NCBI GenBank assembly: GCA_036374995.1
Contig: DASUSS010000099.1
Location: 1-15,506 of the forward strand
Source of the DNA: SH-MAG3 sp036374995
GTDB lineage: Bacteria > Gemmatimonadota > Gemmatimonadetes > Longimicrobiales > RSA9
Length of the DNA: 15,506 nucleotides
Direction: 5' to 3'
Part shown: positions 6,734-14,539 of the stretch, one piece after another
How the letters are laid out: every line of letters starts with the position of its first letter
Numbering within the stretch: the first letter of the stretch is position 1
The notes under the pieces: generated by a model
The model's input: only the letters and a program-made list of their open reading frames with translations
Told to the model about the DNA's origin: nothing
Databases searched by the model: none
Position numbers and translations under genes: made by a program

Positions 6734-7387
6734 ATGGCCGCAGTGCGCCGACCGGGTCGATCGCCCGGTGAAGGTGTCCGGCGCAAGCTCGAGGTCGCGT
6801 CAGCGATGGCGTGGGAGTCACTGGTCGAGGCGCACGTCGATCAGGCGACGCGGTTCGTCTCACTGCTCGCCGGCTACGAGCCCATCGAGGATGCGTTGCC
6901 GCGCTACTTCCGCGAGATGGACATCCAGGCGACCATGGCCGCCGCCGTGCGCACGCGCGTGTTCACCGCCATCGACGAGGAAGAGCCGCCGGACGGGTCC
7001 GGCGACCTCTTCGAGGACGCCACGCTCGCATTCCCACGCGGTACGCGCGCCGACCACTTCGACGACGACGACGATGGCTGGGACCTGCTGCGCCGGCCGC
7101 AGCGCGTCGTGCGCGGCGTGATCCGGCGCCAGCGCCGGAACGAGGAGATGGAGCGCATCGTCCAGCTCGCGATCGCGCGGGCGGAGGAAGTGCTCATCCG
7201 CAAGCACATCGAGAACGCCATCGGCTTCGTCGCGCTGCTGGCCGACGAGCCGTTCGAGCGGGCGATCGAAGCGTATCTGAGCGCCGTCGACCTCACCGGC
7301 GGAAGGGCACAGGCCGTCTTCCAGAGGACGATGGCGAAGCTCGCCGACGTGCATCTCGGGCCCGGAAGGTCCGCCGCCATCGGGTGA
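6734..7387 (+). CDS. Uncharacterised protein with two copies of a ~55-residue helical module
   Basis: 217 aa, no family recognised. Its main feature is an internal duplication. Residues 28-83 and 152-206 align with about 18 identities and one gap: a Leu, then H34/H158, A38/A162, FVxLLA (41-46/165-170), EP (49-50/172-173), E52/E175, A54/A177, Y58/Y181, D63/D186, AV (71-72/194-195) and R75/R198. Both copies look helical and amphipathic. Between them lie an acidic run of five Asp (110-114) and a basic segment around VIRRQRRNEEMERI (129-142). There is no signal peptide or membrane segment, so it is probably cytosolic. ATG 6734 has AGGAG (6722-6726) 7 nt upstream. It stands alone with its own promoter candidate, 116 nt before prs. 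I cannot assign a function. The charged, helical repeat architecture suggests a protein- or nucleic-acid-binding adaptor, which is speculation. Confidence 0.75.
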   Translation: MAAVRRPGRSPGEGVRRKLEVASAMAWESLVEAHVDQATRFVSLLAGYEPIEDALPRYFREMDIQATMAAAVRTRVFTAIDEEEPPDGSGDLFEDATLAFPRGTRADHFDDDDDGWDLLRRPQRVVRGVIRRQRRNEEMERIVQLAIARAEEVLIRKHIENAIGFVALLADEPFERAIEAYLSAVDLTGGRAQAVFQRTMAKLADVHLGPGRSAAIG

Positions 7388-7430
7388 CCGCGGACCGGCG
7401 GCGACAGCTCCCGCCCGCGTCCGTGACGCC

Positions 7431-7461
7431 TTGCCGTCAAACCCCCACCGCGATTAGCTTG
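7431..7461 (+). promoter_or_regulatory. Putative promoter of prs
   Basis: TTGCCG (7431-7436) and TAGCTT followed by G (7455-7461) are 18 nt apart in the 116-nt gap upstream of prs. The layout matches the other promoter candidates in the window. A start near 7468 gives a leader of about 36 nt. Confidence 0.42.
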
Positions 7462-7503
7462 CCCGGCTGTCGTGCCCGTTAGCAGCCCCTGAACCGGCAA
7501 AGA

Positions 7504-8454
7504 ATGGTCGAGCACCCCGCGCAGGCGCCCCTGCTCCTGCTCTCCGGCACCGCGAACCGTCCGCTCGCGGAGGAGATCGCGAGGCACATGGGTCTGCCGC
7601 TTGGCGACTCGACGGTGAAGCGGTTCGCGGATGGCGAGATCTTCGTGCGCATCAACCAGAACGCCCGCGGCCGGGATGTGTTCATCATCCAGCCGACGCC
7701 GCCGCCGGCCGAGAGCATCATGGAGCTGCTGCTCCTGATCGATGCGGCGAAGCGCGCGTCCGCGGCACGCGTCACGGCGATCATCCCGTACTTCGGCTAT
7801 GCGCGCCAGGACCGCAAGGACCAGCCGCGCGTCGCGCTGGGCGCGAAGCTGGTCGCGAACCTGATCGAGGCCGCGGGGGCGGACAAGGTGCTGGGAATGG
7901 ACTTCCACACGCACCAGATCCAGGGCTTCTTCGACGTGCCCGTGGATCACCTGTACGCGGCGCCCGTGCTGACGCACTACTTCCGGGAGCTGAAGCTGGA
8001 CAACCCGGTCGTGGTGGCGCCCGACGTCGGTGCGGCGAAGATGGCGCGCGGATTCGCGCGCCGGATGAACGCGAGCTTCGCGATCATCGACAAGCGGCGA
8101 CCGCAGCAGAACGTCGCCGAAGTGATGGAGGTGGTGGGCGAGGTGGAGGGCCGGCCGTGCATCATCGTCGACGACATGATCGACACGGCCGGCACGCTGG
8201 TCAGCGTGGTCGACGCGCTGAAGGATCGCGGCGCGCAGGAGATCTACGCCGCGGCGACGCACCCGATCCTGTCGGGCCCGGCACGCGACCGCCTGAGCGC
8301 GTCGGCCGTGCAGGAGGTCGTCGTCACGAATACGCTGCATGTGCCGGAGGCGAAGCGGTTCGACAAGCTGCGCGTCCTGTCGATCGCCGAGCTGCTGGCG
8401 CGGGCGATCCGGTACACGCACTCGAACGAGTCGGTCAGCCAATTGTTTGACTAG
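7504..8454 (+). CDS. prs: Ribose-phosphate pyrophosphokinase (PRPP synthase)
   Basis: Transfers pyrophosphate from ATP to ribose 5-phosphate, giving PRPP for purine, pyrimidine, histidine, tryptophan and NAD synthesis in the cytosol. The 316 aa length is typical of class I enzymes. Visible signatures are FADGE (41-45), the ATP-binding RQDRK (101-105), the metal-binding DFHTHQIQGFF (133-143) with His135, a flexible catalytic-loop segment with DKRRP (196-200), and the PRPP-binding VDDMIDTAGT (222-231). ATG 7504 follows a weak AAAG. No stronger upstream start is in frame. It leads the prs-rplY-pth cluster, an arrangement common in many bacteria. The TAG stop is immediately followed by the AGGAG of rplY, so they are very likely co-transcribed. 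Confidence 0.96.
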   Translation: MVEHPAQAPLLLLSGTANRPLAEEIARHMGLPLGDSTVKRFADGEIFVRINQNARGRDVFIIQPTPPPAESIMELLLLIDAAKRASAARVTAIIPYFGYARQDRKDQPRVALGAKLVANLIEAAGADKVLGMDFHTHQIQGFFDVPVDHLYAAPVLTHYFRELKLDNPVVVAPDVGAAKMARGFARRMNASFAIIDKRRPQQNVAEVMEVVGEVEGRPCIIVDDMIDTAGTLVSVVDALKDRGAQEIYAAATHPILSGPARDRLSASAVQEVVVTNTLHVPEAKRFDKLRVLSIAELLARAIRYTHSNESVSQLFD

Positions 8455-8466
8455 AGGAGAAGGACC

Positions 8467-9120
8467 ATGGCGACGAACGCGAGACTGAACGCGGAGCCGC
8501 GGCAGGACCACGGCAAGAGCGCGACGCGCAAGATGCGCGCGTCGGGCCGGATCCCGGCCGTCGTATACGGTCACGGCGAGGAGACGCGGATGCTGAGCGT
8601 CGATGCGCACGAGCTCGATCAGCTGTTCTCGCGGGTGCACTGGGAGAACACGATCATCGAGCTGAAGATCAAGGGCGAGCGGTCGGCGGTGCGCACACTC
8701 GTGCGCGAGGTGCAGTCGCATGCCTACAAGCCGCACGTGCTGCACGTCGATTTCCAGCAGATCCACGCGGGCGAGACGGTCCACGTGTCGGTGCCGATCC
8801 GCCTGATCGGCAACGCGCCGGGCGTCAAGGAGGGCGGTGTGCTGACGCAGCCGGAATCGGACCTCGACATCCGCTGCACGCCCGACCGGATCCCCGAGTA
8901 CCTCGAGGTCGACATCTCGCAGCTGGGCATCGGCGACGCGGTTCATCTGCGCGACATCGCGCTGCCGGATGGCGTCGTGACGGACACCGATCCGGACCGC
9001 ACGATCTGCAGCGTGGCGCCGCCGACGGTCGCGCCGGCTCCGGAAGCGGCCGCCGAGGTCGTGGAGGAGGAAGGTGCGGAGCCGGAGGTGATCCGCCGCG
9101 CGAAGGAAGAGGAAGAGTAG
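8467..9120 (+). CDS. rplY: 50S ribosomal protein bL25, TL5/CTC type
   Basis: bL25 binds 5S rRNA on the large subunit. At 217 aa this is the long form (Ctc/TL5), with an N-terminal 5S-binding domain and a C-terminal beta domain, unlike the ~94-residue E. coli protein. Seen: the N-terminal segment with SGRIPAVVYGHGEE (about residues 22-35), then VLHVDFQQIHAGETVHVSVP (about 94-113), EGGVLTQ, and YLEVDISQLGIGDAVHLRDI in the C-domain. It ends in a highly acidic Ala/Glu-rich tail, common in the long forms. Start ATG 8467 has AGGAG (8456-8460) 6 nt upstream, and the gene lies 12 nt after prs. In Bacillus ctc is a general-stress gene, but nothing here shows such control. Confidence 0.95.
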   Translation: MATNARLNAEPRQDHGKSATRKMRASGRIPAVVYGHGEETRMLSVDAHELDQLFSRVHWENTIIELKIKGERSAVRTLVREVQSHAYKPHVLHVDFQQIHAGETVHVSVPIRLIGNAPGVKEGGVLTQPESDLDIRCTPDRIPEYLEVDISQLGIGDAVHLRDIALPDGVVTDTDPDRTICSVAPPTVAPAPEAAAEVVEEEGAEPEVIRRAKEEEE

Positions 9121-9131
9121 CCGCAGCGCGC

Positions 9132-9695
9132 GTGAAGGTCGTCTGCGGTCTCGGCAATCCGGGAGCGGAGTACGAATCGACGCGACACAACGTCGGCTGG
9201 TGGGTGGTCGAGGAGGCGCAGGCGACGTGGCGCTTCCCGGAGTTCCGGCGCGTGGGCAAGGCCTGGCACAGCGCCGGCCGGATCGCGGGACAGGACGTGC
9301 TGCTGCTCGAACCGCTCACGTTCATGAACCGCAGCGGCGCGGCGCTCGCGGGGCTCGCAGCTGCGGACGACTTCGATGTCACGCGCGACCTGCTCGTCGT
9401 CGTGGACGACACGGCGCTGGACCTCGGACGTGTGCGGATCCGCGCGGGCGGCAGTGCGGGCGGGCACAACGGCCTGAAGTCGGTGGAGGCGACGCTGCGC
9501 ACGCGCGATTACGCGCGCCTCCGCATCGGTGTCGGCGCTCCGCCGCCCGGCTGGGACCTGGCGGAGTGGGTGCTCTCACCGTTCTCCGAGGACGAGGAGA
9601 GGGGCATCACCGAGCTGCTGCCGGCGCTGGTGGACGCAGTCCGCACGTGGATCGAAGAGGGCGTCGATGCCGCCGCGAACCGGTACAACCGCTAG
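9132..9695 (+). CDS. pth: Peptidyl-tRNA hydrolase
   Basis: Cleaves peptidyl-tRNA released by drop-off so that the tRNA can be reused; cytosolic and normally essential. The 187 aa protein shows the whole Pth signature: GLGNPGAEYESTRHNVGW (6-23) with catalytic His19, PLTFMNRSG (61-69) with Asn66, VVDDTALDLG (90-99) with Asp92/93, and GGSAGGHNGLKSV (106-118) with Asn113. It ends in the usual helical C-terminus (RYNR). The start is GTG 9132, 11 nt after the rplY stop. The ribosome binding site is poor, so coupling to rplY translation is plausible. It functionally fits HflX, YchF and tRNA-Gln elsewhere in the window. Confidence 0.96.
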   Translation: MKVVCGLGNPGAEYESTRHNVGWWVVEEAQATWRFPEFRRVGKAWHSAGRIAGQDVLLLEPLTFMNRSGAALAGLAAADDFDVTRDLLVVVDDTALDLGRVRIRAGGSAGGHNGLKSVEATLRTRDYARLRIGVGAPPPGWDLAEWVLSPFSEDEERGITELLPALVDAVRTWIEEGVDAAANRYNR

Positions 9696-9700
9696 TCGTA

Positions 9701-9718
9701 CGGTCCGCATGCGGGCCG
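9701..9718. other. Short inverted repeat downstream of pth
   Basis: CGGTCCG and CGGGCCG (9701-9718) can form a 7-bp stem including one G-T pair around a 4-nt loop centred on GCATGC. It begins 5 nt after the pth stop. No T run follows, so it is not a classical terminator. It could be an RNA-stabilising 3' end. Confidence 0.3.
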
Positions 9719-9758
9719 CAGCCGTATCGAGCGATCGTGGTCGAAGTGACAACCCGGA

Positions 9759-9775
9759 CCGGGGCGCGGCCCCGG
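9759..9775. other. Perfect GC hairpin in the hppA leader
   Basis: CCGGGGC (9759-9765), a GCG loop, and GCCCCGG (9769-9775) form a perfect 7-bp GC stem. It ends 10 nt before the GGAGG that serves hppA. No U tract follows. It could terminate poorly, stall polymerase or shape the hppA leader. The role is not determined. Confidence 0.35.
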
Positions 9776-9794
9776 CACTGAACGTGGAGGCGAT

Positions 9795-11933
9795 GTGACG
9801 GAATTGACCGCACTGGCGCAGTGGTCGCCGATCGTGGGCCTGGTCGGCCTGGTCGGCGCCCTGGCGCTGTACGTGTACATCAACCGGCAGAGCAGCGGCA
9901 CCGATCTGATGGCGGAGCTGGCCGACCGCATCCACGAGGGTGCGATGGCGTTCCTGCGCCGCGAGTACTCGGTGCTGGCCATCTTCGTCATCATCGTGGC
10001 CGCGCTGCTGTTCTGGGCACTCGGGATGGAGACGGCGCTCGCGTACATCAGCGGTGCGCTGAGCTCCGTGCTCGCCGGCTTCTTCGGCATGTCGGCCGCG
10101 ACCCGCGCGAACGTGCGCACGGCTGCCGCCGCGAAGGAGTCCGGCAGCGGCAAGGCGCTGCGCATCGCGTTCTTCGGCGGCGCGGTCATGGGCCTGTCGG
10201 TCGCCGCGCTCGGCCTGGTCGGGATCGGCGCGTGGTACTTCATCTACGGCGCGCAGGCGATCAGCGACGCGGAGTTCCTGAACTTCGGCCGGATCATCAG
10301 CGGCTTCGCGATGGGTGCGAGCTCGATCGCGCTGTTCGCGCGTGTCGGCGGCGGCATCTACACGAAGGCCGCCGACGTCGGCGCGGACCTCGTCGGCAAG
10401 GTCGAGGCCGGGATCCCGGAGGACGATCCCCGCAATCCCGCCACGATCGCCGACAACGTCGGTGACAACGTCGGCGACGTCGCGGGCATGGGCGCCGACA
10501 TCTTCGAGAGCTACGTCGGCTCCGTCATCGCCACGATCGCGATCGCCGCATCGAGTCCGTTCTACGCCGATGCGCGTGTCGAGGCGATCGCACTGCCGAT
10601 CCTCACGATCGTCGTCGGCCTGATCTCGTCGCTGATCGGCATCGCGCTCATGAAGACGCTCGAGAGGTACAGCCCCGCGTCCGCGCTCCGCAACGTGACG
10701 TTCATCGCGGCCGGACTCTTCCTGCTCACCATGTACTTCGTCGTCGGCGCGCTCGGCTTCCAGATCTTCGATCCGGAGACAGCCCGCAGCTACTCCGCCA
10801 TCGGTCCGTTCTGGGCGCTCGTCGCCGGCTCGCTCGTCGGCATCCTGATCGGTCTCGTCACGGAGTACTACACGGCCGCGAAGCCGGTGCGGCGCATCGC
10901 CGAGGCGAGCCAGACCGGCTCCGCAACGAACATCATTCACGGGCTCGCCGTCGGCATGGAATCGACGGCCGCGCCAGTGCTGCTGATCGCGCTCGGCATC
11001 TTCGTCGCTCACAGCTTCGCCGGCCTCTACGGCATCGGCATTGCAGCCGTCGGGATGCTCGCGACCGTGGGCGTCACGATGTCGGTCGATGCGTACGGCC
11101 CGATCGCGGACAACGCCGGCGGCATTGCCGAGATGAGCCATCTCGGCAAGGACGTCCGCGCCATCACCGACGAGCTGGACTCGCTCGGCAACACGACGGC
11201 CGCGATCGGCAAGGGCTTCGCGATCGGCTCCGCCGCACTCACCGCGCTCGCACTGTTCAGCGCCTACGCGTCCGCCGTCGGCCTGCGCGACGTCGGCCTC
11301 GACCTGACGGAGCCGGAGGTCGTGATCGGTCTGCTCATCGGCGGCGTGATCCCGTTCTTCATCGCCGCGCTCACCATGACCGCGGTCGGCCGCGCCGCCG
11401 GCGGCATGGTCGACGAGGTGCGCCGCCAGTTCCGCGAGATCCCCGGCCTCATGGAGGGCACCGCCAAACCGGACAGCGCCCGCTGCGTCGACATCTCGAC
11501 GCGCGCCGCACTGCGCGAGATGATCGCGCCCGGACTCGTCGCCGTCATCGTGCCGGTCGTCGTCGGCTACGTGAGCGTCGCCGCGCTCGGCGGCCTGCTC
11601 GCCGGCGCGACGCTCACGGGCGTCATGATGGCGCTGTTCATGGCGAACTCCGGCGGTGCGTGGGACAACGCGAAGAAGTACATCGAGAAGGGCGCCCAGG
11701 GCGGCAAGGGCTCCGACTCGCACAAGGCCGCCGTCGTCGGCGACACCGTCGGCGATCCGTTCAAGGATACCGCCGGCCCGTCCATGAACATCCTCATCAA
11801 GCTGATGTCGATCGTCGCGCTCGTGCTCGCGCCCTGGTTCGTCCGCATCCACGGCATCGATACGGGCGCCCCCGAGCTGCCCGATGTCAGTATGCTCCTC
11901 GAGATGGTGAAGGCGCTGGTGGGACTCGCCTGA
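9795..11933 (+). CDS. hppA: Membrane-bound ion-pumping pyrophosphatase, K+-dependent type
   Basis: Couples hydrolysis of pyrophosphate to export of H+ and/or Na+ across the inner membrane. The 712 aa protein, with about 16 hydrophobic segments, matches the family in size. Active-site motifs are complete: DVGADLVGKVEAGIPEDDPR (184-203), NPATIADNVGDNVGDVAG (204-221), ADIFESYVGS (224-233), SVDAYGPIADNAGGIAEMS (residues about 430-450) and the C-terminal DNAKKYIEKG plus GDTVGDPFKDTAGPSMNIL. After GNTT the sequence is AAIG (Ala469, Gly472). K+-independent enzymes have Lys at the first of these positions, so I infer K+ dependence. Whether it pumps Na+ or H+ is not decided. GTG 9795 has GGAGG (9786-9790) 4 nt upstream. 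It would consume PPi from biosynthesis. Confidence 0.96.
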   Translation: MTELTALAQWSPIVGLVGLVGALALYVYINRQSSGTDLMAELADRIHEGAMAFLRREYSVLAIFVIIVAALLFWALGMETALAYISGALSSVLAGFFGMSAATRANVRTAAAAKESGSGKALRIAFFGGAVMGLSVAALGLVGIGAWYFIYGAQAISDAEFLNFGRIISGFAMGASSIALFARVGGGIYTKAADVGADLVGKVEAGIPEDDPRNPATIADNVGDNVGDVAGMGADIFESYVGSVIATIAIAASSPFYADARVEAIALPILTIVVGLISSLIGIALMKTLERYSPASALRNVTFIAAGLFLLTMYFVVGALGFQIFDPETARSYSAIGPFWALVAGSLVGILIGLVTEYYTAAKPVRRIAEASQTGSATNIIHGLAVGMESTAAPVLLIALGIFVAHSFAGLYGIGIAAVGMLATVGVTMSVDAYGPIADNAGGIAEMSHLGKDVRAITDELDSLGNTTAAIGKGFAIGSAALTALALFSAYASAVGLRDVGLDLTEPEVVIGLLIGGVIPFFIAALTMTAVGRAAGGMVDEVRRQFREIPGLMEGTAKPDSARCVDISTRAALREMIAPGLVAVIVPVVVGYVSVAALGGLLAGATLTGVMMALFMANSGGAWDNAKKYIEKGAQGGKGSDSHKAAVVGDTVGDPFKDTAGPSMNILIKLMSIVALVLAPWFVRIHGIDTGAPELPDVSMLLEMVKALVGLA

Positions 11934-11986
11934 GCCCTGGAGTGGTGAGCGGTGGAGCGGTTGAGCGCTGCATCCGGAGCAATGGG

Positions 11987-13180
11987 ATGACCGACGTCGG
12001 CTTCGATCGCGCGCTCCGGTTTGCGCAGGACCTGATCCGCATTCCGAGCCCGCCGGGCCGCGAGGGCGAGGTGGCCGCGCGGCTGATGCGCGAGATGATC
12101 GCGCTCGGCTTCAGCGACGTCCGCAGCGACGAGGTCGGCAACGTCATCGGCGTCGCCCCCGGCCGGGGCACGGCGCCGCCGGTGATGCTGTGCTCGCACC
12201 TCGACGTCGTGGATGTGGGCGACATCGCGTCGTGGCAGCATCCGCCGTTCGGCGGTGTCGTCGCGGACGGGTTCCTGCACGGCCGCGGCGCGATGGACAT
12301 CAAGGGACCGCTCGCGATCCAGACGTACGCCGCAGCGCACTTCATCGCGCAGCCGGCCGCCGGCGATGTCGTCGTCGCGCACACGGTGCTGGAGGAGCGC
12401 GGCGGCTGGGGCATGGCCCATCTCATGGCGACGGGCGCCATCAAGCCGGCCGCCGTCATCATCGGCGAGGCGACCGATGGCGACATCTGCATCGGCCACC
12501 GCGGCCGCGCCGAGATCATCACGGAAGTGCGCGGCCTCGCCGGACACGCGAGTGCGCCGGAGCGCGCGCGCAATCCGCTGCACGGCCTCGGCGCCGTCAT
12601 CGCCGCGCTCGATACCTTCGCGCACGACCTCGATAGCGACGACGTGCTCGGCCGCTCCACCGCCGCCCCCACGATGATCGACACGCTGCCGCGCAGCCGG
12701 AACGTCATCCCGGACCGTGCGCGCATCGTGCTCGACTGGCGCGTGCTGCCCGGCATGCTTCCGGACACCGCCATCGGGCGCCTGCGCGAGTACCTCGACA
12801 GCGTGCATCTCCCGGAAGGACTCTCGCTCGATGTGCGCTTCGCGAACGAGCGGCAGCGGACGTGGACGGGCCTCGAGGAGGACCGCCGCATGTTCACGCC
12901 CGGGTACCTGCTCGACCCCGCGCATCCCGTCGTGCGCGCCGCCGCGCGCTCCATCACGCGCTCGACCGGCCGCGCGCCCGACATCCGGCCCTGGACGTTC
13001 GCGACCGACGGCGGCCACAGCTGCGGCGTGCACGGCATCCCGACGATCGGCTATGCGCCGGGCGAGGAGCGCTACGCGCACACGAACCGCGAGCGTCTCG
13101 AGCTCGATTCCGCGCGTGCCGCCCTCGCCGCTTACCCGCACCTCATCGAAAGCGTCTTCGAGGCGCTCGCCGCGGCCTGA
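11987..13180 (+). CDS. M20 family zinc metallohydrolase (YgeY-like)
   Basis: 397 aa member of the M20 (ArgE/DapE/CPG2) co-catalytic zinc hydrolases, which deacylate N-acyl amino acids or cleave small peptides in the cytosol. Ligands seen: HLD (His71, Asp73), GRGAMDIKGP (bridging Asp104), LEERGG (general base Glu136, metal Glu137), Glu161 in GEATDGD, and YAHTN (His365). GHRGRAEI (170-177) opens the lid/dimerisation domain, with GHASAPERARNP at 186-197. The GEATD-GHRGRAEI and WTFATDGG features recall YgeY and LysK-like enzymes more than DapE. The substrate cannot be assigned from sequence. ATG 11987 has GGAG (11975-11978) 8 nt upstream. The frame is open further 5' into hppA but lacks a better start. 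It lies 53 nt after hppA and is possibly co-transcribed with it. Confidence 0.9.
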   Translation: MTDVGFDRALRFAQDLIRIPSPPGREGEVAARLMREMIALGFSDVRSDEVGNVIGVAPGRGTAPPVMLCSHLDVVDVGDIASWQHPPFGGVVADGFLHGRGAMDIKGPLAIQTYAAAHFIAQPAAGDVVVAHTVLEERGGWGMAHLMATGAIKPAAVIIGEATDGDICIGHRGRAEIITEVRGLAGHASAPERARNPLHGLGAVIAALDTFAHDLDSDDVLGRSTAAPTMIDTLPRSRNVIPDRARIVLDWRVLPGMLPDTAIGRLREYLDSVHLPEGLSLDVRFANERQRTWTGLEEDRRMFTPGYLLDPAHPVVRAAARSITRSTGRAPDIRPWTFATDGGHSCGVHGIPTIGYAPGEERYAHTNRERLELDSARAALAAYPHLIESVFEALAAA

Positions 13181-13206
13181 GTCCTCTGAGCGACGATAGC
13201 GCGGCG

Positions 13207-13270
13207 TCCGTTCCAGCATCCGTGATCGCGACCGGCCGCGAGAACGACGGCAGCTGCCGATCCGTTCCAG
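13207..13270. repeat. Pair of 10-nt direct repeats TCCGTTCCAG
   Basis: TCCGTTCCAG occurs at 13207-13216 and again at 13261-13270 in the 175-nt gap between the M20 gene and ychF. They could be operator half-sites upstream of the ychF -10 candidate or chance. There is no other support. Confidence 0.3.
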
Positions 13271-13306
13271 AGGTGTGCGCCCCTCCGCGATGAATCCCGG
13301 AACGGT

Positions 13307-13313
13307 TATCTTT
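13307..13313 (+). promoter_or_regulatory. Possible -10 element upstream of ychF
   Basis: TATCTTT at 13307-13313 matches the TAnnTTG-like -10 of other promoters in the window except for its last base. No TTG-type -35 lies 17-19 nt upstream, so support is weaker. A start near 13319 would leave a leader of about 37 nt. Confidence 0.3.
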
Positions 13314-13355
13314 CACGGCTGTGCCGTGGAATGAAACCGGAGACGTGAAGCCACA

Positions 13356-14465
13356 ATGCCCAATCTGAGACTCGGAATCGTCGGCCTGCCGAACGTCGGC
13401 AAGTCGACGCTCTTCAATGCCCTGACCGGCGCGGGCGCGTCGGCGGAGAACTACCCGTTCTGCACGGTCGACCCGAACGTCGGCGTCGTCGCCGTGCCCG
13501 ACCCGCGCGTGGACCTGCTCGTCGAGCGCGTGCAGCCGAAGAGCACCGTGCCGGCCGTCGTCAGCTTCGTCGACATCGCCGGACTCGTGGAGGGCGCCTC
13601 GGAGGGGCAGGGACTGGGCAACCTGTTCCTGTCGAACATCCGCGAGGTAGACGCGATCGTCCACGTCGTGCGCTGCTTCGACGATCCCGATGTCACGCAC
13701 GTGATGGGCGCCGTCGATCCGGTCCGTGATCGCGCGATCATCAACCTCGAGCTCGCACTGAGCGATCTGCAGAACGTCGAGAAGCGCATCGCGAAGGTCG
13801 AGCGCACCGCGAAGAGCGGCGACCGGGAGGCCATCGCCGAGCTCGCACTGCTCCAGCGGCTGCACGCCCTGCTCTCCGCCGGCGAGCCCGCGCGCAGAAT
13901 CACGCTCGACAACGAGGAGGAAGTGCGCCTGCTGCGCACGATGAACCTGCTCACCGCGAAGCGCGAGATCTACGTCGCCAACATCGCGGAGAGCGATCTG
14001 ACTGCCGGCGACAACGAATACGTCGCAAGGCTGCGCGACGCGATCGCCGCCGACGCCGAGCCCGCGCAGGTCGTTCCGCTCTCCGCACGCATCGAGGCCG
14101 AGCTGCTCCATCTCGACCGGGAGGAGCGCGATCTGTTCCTCGCCGAGCTCGGCCTCGAGGAGCCCGGCCTCTACCGCCTCATCCGCGCCGGCTACGAGCT
14201 GCTCGGACTCATCAGCTTCTTCACGGCCGGCGAGAAGGAGGTCCGCGCCTGGACCATCCGCCGCGGCAGCCGCGCACCGGAAGCCGCCGGCGAGATCCAC
14301 TCCGATTTCGAGCGCGGCTTCATCCGCGCCGAGACGCTCGCCTGGTCCGATTTCGAGCGCGCCGGCTCCCAGAAGGCCGCGCGCGAGAAAGGGCTCGTCC
14401 GGTCGGAGGGGAAGGACTACGTCGTCCAGGACGGGGACATCCTGCTGTTCCGCTTCAACGTGTAA
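13356..14465 (+). CDS. ychF: Redox-regulated ATPase YchF (OLA1/Obg family)
   Basis: YchF is a cytosolic Obg-like P-loop NTPase that prefers ATP, binds ribosomes and modulates translation and stress responses. The 369 aa length is close to E. coli YchF (363). Seen: G1 GLPNVGKST (10-18), G3 DIAGL (73-77), the catalytic-loop His115 in PDVTHV, a helical coiled-coil insert (about 125-200) with NVEKRIAKVERTAK, and NIAE at the G4 position in place of NKxD, the known cause of relaxed nucleotide specificity. The C-terminal TGS domain begins near LISFFTAGEKEVRAWTI. ATG 13356 has no strong ribosome binding site. Pth and ychF are neighbours in many genomes; here hppA and an M20 gene separate them. It is convergent with the recombinase downstream. 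Confidence 0.96.
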   Translation: MPNLRLGIVGLPNVGKSTLFNALTGAGASAENYPFCTVDPNVGVVAVPDPRVDLLVERVQPKSTVPAVVSFVDIAGLVEGASEGQGLGNLFLSNIREVDAIVHVVRCFDDPDVTHVMGAVDPVRDRAIINLELALSDLQNVEKRIAKVERTAKSGDREAIAELALLQRLHALLSAGEPARRITLDNEEEVRLLRTMNLLTAKREIYVANIAESDLTAGDNEYVARLRDAIAADAEPAQVVPLSARIEAELLHLDREERDLFLAELGLEEPGLYRLIRAGYELLGLISFFTAGEKEVRAWTIRRGSRAPEAAGEIHSDFERGFIRAETLAWSDFERAGSQKAAREKGLVRSEGKDYVVQDGDILLFRFNV

Positions 14466-14520
14466 GAAATGCCATAACCGGAACACTCACAACAACTTAA
14501 CTTTCCGCTGCGCCCCGACA

Positions 14521-14537
14521 GTGCCCCGCGGGGGTAC
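14521..14537. other. Hairpin just beyond the recombinase stop codon
   Basis: GTGCCCC (14521-14527), a GCG loop and GGGGTAC (14531-14537) form a 7-bp stem with one G-T pair, 2 nt beyond the recombinase stop. No T run follows on either strand. It may end the recombinase message or belong to an attachment-site region. The 50 nt before it (14463-14512) are clearly AT-richer than the rest of the window. Confidence 0.3.
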
Positions 14538-14539
14538 CA

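Noticed and set aside
11660..11986. Upstream extension of the M20 frame into hppA
   Set aside because: It lies inside the conserved hppA C-terminus; ATG 11987 has a suitable GGAG.
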